Of a DNA stretch of 5,439 nucleotides, positions 1 through 5,251 are shown piece by piece; the first letter of the stretch is position 1, and each line of letters opens with the position of its first letter. The stretch lies in contig JAEYFO010000300.1 of assembly GCA_023402915.1 (NCBI GenBank), positions 1-5,439 on the forward strand, in the 5' to 3' direction. A model generated the notes under the pieces. That model had not been told where the DNA came from, ran no database searches, and saw only the letters and a list, made by a program, of their open reading frames with translations. Origin of the DNA: Bacillota bacterium (lineage in GTDB: Bacteria; Bacillota; Clostridia; Christensenellales; CALWSW01). The position numbers and the translations under genes are program-made.

Positions 1-27
1 GCTTTGGACTGCGTTCCAAAACAAACG

Positions 28-64
28 ACAACGGCCTGGCGAGCTTCCAGACCGTTGTTTTATT
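28..64. terminator. Intrinsic terminator hairpin, probably bidirectional
   Basis: A 12-bp inverted repeat pairs 28-39 with 47-58 around a 7-nt loop. The single non-Watson-Crick position is C-A when read on the plus strand but a G-U wobble on the minus strand, so the RNA hairpin is better formed in the minus direction. Both sides carry T-rich tracts: the plus strand reads GTTTTATTCGATTTTT after the stem, and the minus strand reads GTTTGTTTT. It probably ends the minus-strand regulator-methyltransferase transcript, and may also end an unseen plus-strand gene left of the window. Confidence 0.7.
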
Positions 65-116
65 CGATTTTTCCTTCGCTGACAGGACACATACAGTTGT
101 AATTAAGGAGGCGCGC

Positions 117-143
117 AAAAACCGCCGCAGTGCATCGCGCGGC
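117..143 (-). terminator. Weak candidate terminator downstream of the methyltransferase
   Basis: On the minus strand, a short GC-rich stem (GCCGC at 143..139 with GCGGC at 128..124, loop of 10 nt) is followed two bases later by five T residues (121..117). It lies about 70 bases after the methyltransferase stop codon. The stem is only 5 bp, or 6 with a G-U pair, so the stronger hairpin at 28-64 may be the real end of the transcript. The rest of 61-210 shows no supported gene or site. Confidence 0.3.
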
Positions 144-210
144 CTGCCGTATACCCATCGTTTGCCCTGAGGGGGCGCGGGGAAGGAGAGGAAACGACTG
201 TCCGTCGGGG

Positions 211-1458
211 TCAAAGAAGATAGATCTGCTGGTTGGCAAACACGTCCGTCACCAGCAGCGCCAGATTCTCCCGCTCCGGCACGAAGTAATTCGCCGAGAT
301 TTTTCCGCCCCGGTTTGGCCGCTGATGGAAGGAATCGGGGACAAATACGCCCTCGCGCACCGAACCCACCGCACAGAATTCGATCAGCTGCAAGCCCTCC
401 ACGCCCACCGGCGGCGTGCAGCCCTCCGGCGGAACATAATCATAGAGCACCACGTCCGCCCGGCCGTTTTCCCGCCTGCACTGAACGGAAAGCTCCCCCA
501 GCGCGCTGAACGCATCCGGATCATATTGAAAGCGGATGCTGGGCCCCGCCAGATCCATCAGCGTCGATTCCCGCTGCAAAATGCGCCGCCGCAGCACCTG
601 CATGGCGATGGGCGAACGATCCGCCACGACGAACCGCCGGTTCAGGCTCAGCGCGGCCGCCGCCGTCGTTCCGCTGCCGCTGAACAGATCCATCACCAGA
701 TCGTCCTCACGGGAAGAGGCGGACAAAATGCGCCGCAGCAGCGCCTCGGGTTTTTGGGTGTCGTACCCGGTGCGTTCCGGGTCTTTCTGCTGCAAATGGG
801 AAATATCCGTCCACACGTCGGAAGGGTAGACGGGAGTGTCTTCGGAATAGGTATAGGTCTTTCCTGCGGATTTGATGGTGTAAACCAGCCGCCCCTCTTC
901 GTCAAAGGAGCGCTTCATATGGTTTTGCATTTCTTTGCCGCGGGGCATTCCCACGGACGTGATGTCGAAATAGACGGCGCGGGACTTCCGGTAAAAATAG
1001 ATGGTGTCGTGTTTTCTGGAAAAATAGCTCTTGGCGCGACCGCCGCTTTTGTAGTGCCAGATGATCTCGTTGAGAAAATTCTGCCGTCCGAAAATCTCGT
1101 CGAGCATGATCTTGAAATACGGCCCCGTGCGAAAATCCACGTGCAGATACAGTGAGCCTTCGTCGCTCAAAAGCGTATGGCAGCCTTCGAGAACCTTTCG
1201 CATCATGGCAAAATATTCGTCCTCCGGCAAATCGTCCCGGTAGGCCTCGATGGAGAGCGTTCCCAGCTTGTTTTTCCCCAGCTGCGCCCGGTATTCAAAG
1301 GCGTCGCCCGTGGAGAAGGGGGGATCGAGATAAATCACCTGAACCGTTCCGGCATATTGCTCGATCAGCTCCGGCAGCATGGCGACCGCGTCTCCGAGCC
1401 AGAATTGGTTGCGGACGCTCTGGCCGTACTGTTCGCCCCTGCAAGTCGTCGGTTCCAT
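211..1458 (-). CDS. Site-specific DNA methyltransferase, beta-class amino-MTase (type III Mod-like), solitary
   Basis: This 415-aa protein is predicted to transfer a methyl group from S-adenosylmethionine to an exocyclic amino group in DNA, most likely adenine N6. The catalytic motif IV is DPPF at residues 45-48. A target-recognition region of roughly residues 130-230 follows, then motif X (TQKPEALL, from residue 234) and the SAM-binding motif I (DLFSGSGTT, 257-265), with an acidic motif II residue at about 280. The order IV-TRD-X-I defines the beta group. About 100 residues beyond the fold (310-415) form an extension of unassigned function. The ATG at 1458 lies 2 bp after the stop of the upstream regulator gene, with AAGGGG at 1474..1469 as a possible ribosome binding site inside that gene, so the pair is probably cotranscribed and translationally coupled. 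No restriction endonuclease gene is adjacent in the window, which suggests a solitary methyltransferase. The target base and site cannot be read from sequence alone. Confidence 0.92.
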   Translation of the reverse strand: MEPTTCRGEQYGQSVRNQFWLGDAVAMLPELIEQYAGTVQVIYLDPPFSTGDAFEYRAQLGKNKLGTLSIEAYRDDLPEDEYFAMMRKVLEGCHTLLSDEGSLYLHVDFRTGPYFKIMLDEIFGRQNFLNEIIWHYKSGGRAKSYFSRKHDTIYFYRKSRAVYFDITSVGMPRGKEMQNHMKRSFDEEGRLVYTIKSAGKTYTYSEDTPVYPSDVWTDISHLQQKDPERTGYDTQKPEALLRRILSASSREDDLVMDLFSGSGTTAAAALSLNRRFVVADRSPIAMQVLRRRILQRESTLMDLAGPSIRFQYDPDAFSALGELSVQCRRENGRADVVLYDYVPPEGCTPPVGVEGLQLIEFCAVGSVREGVFVPDSFHQRPNRGGKISANYFVPERENLALLVTDVFANQQIYLL

Positions 1459-1460
1459 GA

Positions 1461-2147
1461 TTACTGTTCCCCTTCCGTCGCGTTTGCGTTTCTGTTCTGG
1501 TTGGCCCGGGCGATGTGCGCTTCCGCAAGGCGCGCCGCTTCGTCGGCCTGATGCTGTTCCAGCGCGTTTAGAATGTTCCGGTGCTCCTGAAGCGTTTTTT
1601 CCGCCCGGGAAGGCGTTTGCAGGGAGTTTAGCCGGGCGAGGGCGGAGTGCCCGTGCAGCAGCGCCAGCGTATGATGGAGCACATGGCTCTTGCAGGCGGA
1701 ATAGAGCGCCTCGTGGAACCGGGTGTCCAGCTGCGCCAGATGCCGGAAATCTCCCCGCCGGGTATAAAGCTCCATCAGCTCCAGCGTCTCGCGCAGATCG
1801 TTGAGGTCATCCTCGCTGGCCCGTTCCGCCGCCCAGCGCGCCGCCTGTCCCTCCAGAAGGAAGCGAATGGTATAAATATCGTCGATGTCTTTTTTGGACA
1901 CACCGCGCACCACCATGCCCTTGTGCGGCACGGAATAGACCAGCTCCTCCAGCTCCAGCTGCCGGAGCGCTTCCCGCACCGGCGTGCGGCTGACCGAAAG
2001 CTGCTCCGCCAGATGGGTCTCCACCAGGCTCTCGCCCGTGTGGTATTCTCCCGACAAAATGGCGGCGCGCAGCTTTTCATAGACCATCTGTGTCAAAGAC
2101 GCACTTTTTTCCGGCGCGTCGCTTCTGTTTTTTCCTGCATCCATCAT
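1461..2147 (-). CDS. GntR-family transcriptional regulator, FadR subfamily (FCD domain)
   Basis: This 228-aa protein is a predicted ligand-responsive DNA-binding regulator. Residues about 18-84 form the GntR winged helix: the stretch around LSGEYHTGESL, then VSRTPVREALRQLELEELV (from residue 52) and the wing PHKGMVVRGV. Residues about 88-215 form the all-helical FCD effector domain. D141, H145, H189 and H211 match the Asp-His-His-His pattern that binds a metal ion in FCD regulators such as LldR, so a metal-assisted carboxylate ligand is plausible. Two ATGs lie in tandem (2147 and 2144). The ribosome binding site is weak (GGGA/GGAT just upstream), so the choice between them is open. A good sigma-A promoter lies upstream. 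The gene leads an operon with the DNA methyltransferase and is divergent to the VanW lipoprotein gene; self-regulation through the shared intergenic region is likely. The natural ligand cannot be told from sequence. Confidence 0.93.
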   Translation of the reverse strand: MMDAGKNRSDAPEKSASLTQMVYEKLRAAILSGEYHTGESLVETHLAEQLSVSRTPVREALRQLELEELVYSVPHKGMVVRGVSKKDIDDIYTIRFLLEGQAARWAAERASEDDLNDLRETLELMELYTRRGDFRHLAQLDTRFHEALYSACKSHVLHHTLALLHGHSALARLNSLQTPSRAEKTLQEHRNILNALEQHQADEAARLAEAHIARANQNRNANATEGEQ

Positions 2148-2165
2148 CTATCCATATCCCAACGC

Positions 2166-2177
2166 TTTTCGCGAAAA
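2166..2177. promoter_or_regulatory. 12-bp perfect palindrome, candidate operator
   Basis: TTTTCGCGAAAA reads the same on both strands and lies just downstream of the predicted start of the minus-strand transcript (about +8 to +19). A second palindrome, TCGATCGA (2179-2186), abuts it at the predicted transcription start. A dimeric winged-helix regulator such as the adjacent FadR-type protein binds this kind of site, so autoregulation is plausible. This is inference: the sequence does not match a specific FadR operator consensus that I can name. Confidence 0.35.
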
Positions 2178-2191
2178 TTCGATCGATTCTT

Positions 2192-2220
2192 ATTATATTT
2201 TATGTGTTTTGCTCTGGTAA
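2192..2220 (-). promoter_or_regulatory. Sigma-A-type promoter of the regulator-methyltransferase operon
   Basis: Reading the minus strand, a perfect -10 TATAAT (2197..2192) lies 17 bp after TTACCA (2220..2215), a 4/6 match to the -35 consensus. Transcription would start near 2185, giving a leader of about 38 nt before the regulator ATG at 2147. The spacing, the A/T-rich context and the position support it. Confidence 0.7.
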
Positions 2221-2225
2221 AGCAA
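2209..2225. promoter_or_regulatory. Inverted repeat over the operon -35, candidate operator
   Basis: TTGCT and AGCAA arms flank a 7-bp spacer, and the repeat covers the -35 element of the minus-strand promoter (2220..2215). A protein bound here would block RNA polymerase. Five-bp arms can occur by chance, so the evidence is the position more than the symmetry. Confidence 0.3.
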
Positions 2226-2238
2226 GCAGGTTTTTCCC

Positions 2239-2267
2239 TTTACAAACCGTGCGCCAGAAGGTATCAT
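2239..2267 (+). promoter_or_regulatory. Sigma-A-type promoter of the VanW lipoprotein gene
   Basis: TTTACA (2239-2244, 5/6 match to TTGACA) and TATCAT (2262-2267, 5/6 match to TATAAT) are separated by exactly 17 bp. Transcription would start near 2274, leaving a leader of about 140 nt before the start codon at 2415. It is divergent from the regulator promoter, with the two -35 elements about 20 bp apart. Confidence 0.7.
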
Positions 2268-2414
2268 GAATATATCTGGCTCTTTGTGTATTTTCCGGAA
2301 CCGGGAAGCGTCATTTTTCGTCTTGTTTTTTGAGGATTCCCTTTCGGACAAAGCCGCAGAAGGCCGTTTTGATCCATGCAATCATTTTCAGTTTTCATGT
2401 TTCAGGAGGAGATC

Positions 2415-3911
2415 ATGTTGTTTCAACGCACCCCCCACCGGCGCGGCGGCGTTTTGTGTCTGCTGTGCTGCGCGCTTCTGCTCGCGCTCGCGCTTTCCGG
2501 CTGCGGCTCAGGGGAGAAGGGCGGCGAAGTTTCCGCTCCCACGCCGACGGCCACGCCCGCGCCTGCGGTGTTTGCCGAAGGGATCCGCATCAACGGCGTG
2601 GACGTGGGCGGCCTGACGCAGGAAGAAGCGGAAGCGTTCTTCTTTGACGCCGATACGCTGCCGGACGCGGGCAGTCTGACCATCGTCAACGGCGAACGTT
2701 CCGCTCAGCTGGACGCCACCTCTGTCAAGGGGGAAAGCGACCTGACGGAGCTGTTTGCCAAAGCCATGGCCTATAACGAAGAGAATCCCGTGCCCGAAGG
2801 CGGCGTGGATTATACGCTCGAATACACCTTCGACCTTTCACCCCTCAAAGAGCAGATCGCCCAGATCGCAGAAACGCTCAACATCCCCGCGCAGGACGCT
2901 TCCGCGCTCTATCAGGCGGACGTTGAGGGAAAATTCGTCTACAGTCCCTCCGTGGACGGTTCGCTCGTTGAGGCGGACGCGCTGTTTGCCGCCCTGCAGG
3001 AACACGTCAACTCCGAAAGCGCCGGCGAACCGCTCACAGCTCCCGCTGTGGAACAGCCCGCCGCCGTCAGCCTTGAGGCCGTCAAGGAACGGACGCAGCT
3101 GGTGAGCACAGCTTCGTCTTCCTTCAAAAAAGGATCCTACAGCGCCGCCAACCGCGTGGATAACATCGAAAAGGCGCTCAACATGATCGATGGCTACGTC
3201 CTCAATCCCGGCGAGACATTCAGCTTCAACGACGTGCTCGGCCCGCGCTATTCTTCCCTCGGCTGGAAGGAAGCGGGCGCCATCAACGGCGGAAAGAGTG
3301 TGCAGGAGCCGGGCGGCGGCGTGTGCCAGGTTTCTTCAACAGCCTTCAACGCCGTTTTGCTGGCCGATTTGACCATTGTGGAGCGTTCGCCCCACAGCTG
3401 GCCGCTGTCCTATCTGCCGGCCGGTCAGGATGCGACCATCAACACCGGCGCACAGGACTTCAAGTTCCGCAACGACCGGGAGACCCCCGTCATCATTTCG
3501 GCCGAGATCGACCGCAAAGAGAAGAAACTGACTGTTTCTATCTACGGCGAACCGCTGCCGGACGGCAGAACCATCAAGCTCGTTTCTGAAAAGACCGACT
3601 CCATCAAGCAGCCCGCCGACGAAGTGGTCGAAGTGAGCAGCATGCCCGCCGGAACGTCCGAGATCGACCGGCAGGGCCGCAGCGGCTCCAAGTACGTCAC
3701 CTATAAGGAGTACTACGACGCAAACGGCAACTTGATCGAAAAAGTGCTTTCGCACCGGAGCACCTACCGCGCGATCAGCACGATCATCCACAAGGGGCCT
3801 GACCTGCCCGTCTCCAGCGGCGGCGATTCCATCCCGTCGGAAGACGATATTCCCTCCGAGGATCCGATCCCGGAGGAGGATGGCAGCGACGAGATCATCG
3901 AGGTCGGCTGA
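2415..3911 (+). CDS. VanW-domain lipoprotein with PG-binding-4-like and G5 domains
   Basis: This 498-aa protein is predicted to be anchored to the outer face of the membrane and to contact peptidoglycan. The start at 2415 is chosen over the in-frame ATG at 2376 because AGGAGG (2404-2409) sits 5 nt upstream and because translation then opens directly into a signal peptide. The signal has a basic start (QRTPHRR), a Leu/Ala-rich core, and a lipobox LSGC with Cys30 as the predicted lipidated residue. A Thr/Pro/Ala linker follows. Residues about 53-180 resemble the peptidoglycan-binding domain often found before VanW (GVDVGGLTQEEAEAFF). The VanW domain covers about 233-362, including PGETFSFND (from 265) and the hallmark GGGVCQVSS (300-308). 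A G5-like domain spans about 392-462 (PAGTSEIDRQG). The tail is acidic with repeated IPSED units. The family was first noted in vancomycin-resistance clusters, but most members lie outside them and their biochemical role is unknown; nothing here points to glycopeptide resistance. A strong terminator follows, so it is probably monocistronic. Confidence 0.93.
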   Translation: MLFQRTPHRRGGVLCLLCCALLLALALSGCGSGEKGGEVSAPTPTATPAPAVFAEGIRINGVDVGGLTQEEAEAFFFDADTLPDAGSLTIVNGERSAQLDATSVKGESDLTELFAKAMAYNEENPVPEGGVDYTLEYTFDLSPLKEQIAQIAETLNIPAQDASALYQADVEGKFVYSPSVDGSLVEADALFAALQEHVNSESAGEPLTAPAVEQPAAVSLEAVKERTQLVSTASSSFKKGSYSAANRVDNIEKALNMIDGYVLNPGETFSFNDVLGPRYSSLGWKEAGAINGGKSVQEPGGGVCQVSSTAFNAVLLADLTIVERSPHSWPLSYLPAGQDATINTGAQDFKFRNDRETPVIISAEIDRKEKKLTVSIYGEPLPDGRTIKLVSEKTDSIKQPADEVVEVSSMPAGTSEIDRQGRSGSKYVTYKEYYDANGNLIEKVLSHRSTYRAISTIIHKGPDLPVSSGGDSIPSEDDIPSEDPIPEEDGSDEIIEVG

Positions 3912-3931
3912 AAAATCCACCCGTCAAACGG

Positions 3932-3984
3932 AACCCCTCCCCAGCGCGGCCTTTGCCGCTTTGGAGAGGGGGTTTCGTTTTTTT
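3932..3984 (+). terminator. Strong rho-independent terminator after the VanW gene
   Basis: The outer arms 3932-3943 and about 3962-3975 (ACCCCTCCCCA against TGGAGAGGGGGT, with one bulge and one mismatch) enclose an inner perfect stem, GCGGC (3946-3950) with GCCGC (3955-3959), around a CTTT tetraloop. A run of seven T residues (3978-3984) follows. It begins about 20 bases after the VanW stop codon. Confidence 0.88.
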
Positions 3985-4013
3985 GCAGGGAAAAGCGCTT
4001 GGAGCGCCGGTTT

Positions 4014-4048
4014 TCCCGATTCAAAATGCGTTGTATTCCTGATCGGGA
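4014..4048 (+). promoter_or_regulatory. Inverted repeat upstream of the Nudix ribosome binding site
   Basis: TCCCGAT (4014-4020) and ATCGGGA (4042-4048) are perfect 7-bp complements around a 21-nt spacer, ending 7 bases before the AGGAG of the Nudix gene (4056-4060). It could be an operator or a leader hairpin. No convincing -35/-10 pair was found between the upstream terminator and this gene, so the promoter is unresolved. Confidence 0.3.
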
Positions 4049-4068
4049 TTCTGAGAGGAGCCGTGCCG

Positions 4069-4521
4069 ATGTCAAGAACGGAGAAAGTCGAACTGACGAA
4101 TATGTGCATGATTTGCGACGGAAAGGGAAATGTGCTGGTGCAAAACAAGAAGAACCATCCCACATGGCATGGGTGGAATTTTCCCGGCGGTCACGTGGAA
4201 AAAGGGGAATTCGTCACCCCGTCCGTCATTCGCGAAATCAGAGAAGAAACCGGCTTAACGATAGAGCATCCGAAGCTGTGCGGGATAAAAGAATTCCGCA
4301 ATAAAGATGGGAAACGGTATCTTGTCTTTCTGTATACGGCCAATCGTTTCTCAGGGAAGTTGAAATCCTCTGAGGAGAGCGATGTGTTCTGGTAACCGCT
4401 TTCAGAATTGAAACACGCAAAAGAGCTGATCGATGGTTTTGAGGAAATGCTGTCCGTTTTTACTTCTGATGAAATCAGCGAAGTTTTTTATTCGCACAGC
4501 GGGGACACGGTGTTCTGTTGA
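4069..4521 (+). pseudogene. Nudix hydrolase (MutT/8-oxo-dGTPase-like), interrupted by an in-frame TAA
   Basis: The ATG at 4069 has AGGAG (4056-4060) 8 nt upstream. The protein has the pattern of small MutT-type nucleotide pyrophosphohydrolases, which remove oxidised dNTPs: ELTNMCMICDGKG, then WHGWNFPGGHVEKGE, and a complete Nudix box at residues 41-63 (G-x5-E-x7-REIREETGL), so the metal-binding glutamates are present. Translation stops at TAA (4393-4395) after residue 108. The same frame continues to TGA at 4519-4521, encoding PLSELKHAKELIDGFEEM and then a Phe/Tyr-containing tail, which looks like the family's normal C-terminus. The whole frame is 150 codons, the usual family length. A single change from CAA, AAA or GAA would give this TAA, so it is best read as a recent nonsense mutation; a sequencing error is possible. 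The truncated 108-aa form keeps the catalytic box but loses its C-terminal strand and helix. Base composition is visibly more A/T-rich than the flanking genes, which hints at a separate origin. Confidence 0.85.
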
Positions 4522-4599
4522 GCAGAAGAATCCCTGCAAACCGTATGCTCCCCATGGCGGCAACTGCCGTCCGCAGAGTTTTTCCGTTTGAACCCTTGG

Positions 4600-4620
4600 C
4601 CGCACGGTCAAACCGCGCGG
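4600..4620 (-). repeat. Short hairpin, fully paired only in minus-strand RNA
   Basis: Arms CCGCACGGT (4600-4608) and ACCGCGCGG (4612-4620) flank a 3-nt loop. The one non-complementary position is A-C on the plus strand but U-G on the minus strand, giving nine pairs in minus-strand RNA. No T-tract follows, so it is not a classical terminator. Close by, CCGGCCGG (4636-4643) is a separate 8-bp palindrome. Confidence 0.4.
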
Positions 4621-5112
4621 AGTGCCACATACTTCCCGGCCGGAAAGCGCCTTGGCGGGCCGCGCGTCTCGCAAGGGCACCGTGTCCTCCGCAGAAGTGC
4701 TGGTTACAGTCTCAAGAAAGCAGAAGCCAGAAGCAGCGAAAACCCGGCAAACCGTGTATCTGGTTGCAGTCTCAAACAGATGAAACAATCAGAAATATAG
4801 TGGTATTGCGTGACCTGACAGAAAACACCCCGGTGTGCGCACCCTCCACAGAAGCGTCATGTACTCCGCAGGGGGGGACTGACCGCAATCTCAAAAAGCG
4901 GAACGGCTGGCAGAAATAGCGAAATTTCACCAATTTTGCGCGACACAGCAAAACCCCGAGTGCGCGTGCCACGCAGATGCGCCGCGTACTCCCCAGAGAA
5001 ACCACCCCGGCAGGGATACCCCGTAAAGCGGCTGTATGCAGGCCGCGTGCCTTGCAGAGGTATCGCGCAGCCGTGTACTCCGCAGCAGTATCTGCCGTCC
5101 GCAGAGGTTTTC

Positions 5113-5143
5113 ATTTGCGCGGTAAACGTTGCGCGACGCAAAT
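5113..5143. repeat. Inverted repeat at the right end of the repeat array
   Basis: ATTTGCG (5113-5119) and CGCAAAT (5137-5143) are perfect 7-bp complements around a 17-nt spacer. The right arm overlaps the last TTGCGCGAC block of the repeat array, and the repeat directly abuts the terminator at 5144-5186. It may be the edge of the repeated element or part of a compound hairpin. Confidence 0.4.
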
Positions 5144-5186
5144 AAAAAACGCGGTGCAGCGGCGATCCCGTTCTGCATCGCGTTTT
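5144..5186. terminator. Bidirectional terminator between the repeat array and the ferredoxin-domain gene
   Basis: Fourteen-base arms, 5146-5159 and 5173-5186, pair around a 13-nt loop with one wobble (G-U on the plus strand, C-A on the minus). On the minus strand the stem runs into a six-T tract (5149..5144) 66 bases after the stop of the minus-strand gene, a good intrinsic terminator for it. On the plus strand a T-rich tract follows too, so it could also stop transcription leaving the repeat array. Confidence 0.75.
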
Positions 5187-5251
5187 CGTTGTTTCGTCGT
5201 TTTATCGTTTGAAAGTTTAGCTGCGCAGCCGGGCCGCGCCAGCCGTCCGCT

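Larger units (their letters stand above)
4541..5143. repeat. Degenerate tandem-repeat array in a gene-free region
   Basis: The stretch 4522-5251 has no supported gene; most of it is diverged copies of one unit. CTGCCGTCCGCAGAG occurs identically at 4564-4578 and 5092-5106. TGTACTCCGCAG occurs identically at 4860-4871 and 5074-5085, with variants at 4541, 4681 and 4985. CTGGTTACAGTCTCAA (4700-4715) recurs with one change at 4760-4775 and more loosely at 4878-4894. CAGAAATA recurs at 4790 and 4911. TTGCG(C/T)GAC recurs at 4806, 4936 and 5129, each time followed by an A-rich run and then a CG-rich GTGCG-type segment. The recurring order of blocks implies a unit of about 120-130 bp, plus a 60-bp step between the copies at 4700 and 4760. 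Short reading frames on both strands across it lack start signals and follow the repeats, so I treat it as non-coding. The family is unrecognised. Confidence 0.7.

Noticed and set aside
130..1155. A 341-codon plus-strand open frame starting with GTG, with TAAGGAGG about 20 bases upstream
   Set aside because: It runs antisense through the methyltransferase, is rich in Arg/His/Pro as expected of a shadow frame in GC-rich DNA, has poor ribosome-site spacing and no recognisable domain.
1647..2333. A 228-codon plus-strand frame antisense to the GntR regulator
   Set aside because: The minus-strand frame has a clear winged helix and FCD domain; the plus-strand product has no recognisable features and no ribosome binding site.
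2376..2414. A 13-residue N-terminal extension of the VanW protein from an upstream ATG
   Set aside because: AGGAGG at 2404-2409 is correctly placed for the ATG at 2415, and the extension would put extra residues ahead of a normal lipoprotein signal peptide.
2415..3911. Glycopeptide-resistance gene from the VanW name
   Set aside because: No vanHAX, vanS/vanR or related genes are nearby, and VanW-domain lipoproteins with G5 domains are common envelope proteins in Clostridia.
3336..3920. A 194-codon minus-strand frame antisense to the VanW gene
   Set aside because: It mirrors VanW codons, has no start signal, and the plus-strand frame is strongly supported by its domains.
3880..4068. Upstream extension of the Nudix frame back into the VanW 3' end
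   Set aside because: It would run through the strong terminator and encodes no Nudix-like sequence; the ATG at 4069 has a good ribosome binding site and fits the family's N-terminus.
4541..5143. CRISPR array
   Set aside because: The repeats are long, diverged and irregularly spaced, unlike identical 25-40 bp repeats with uniform spacers, and no cas gene is present.
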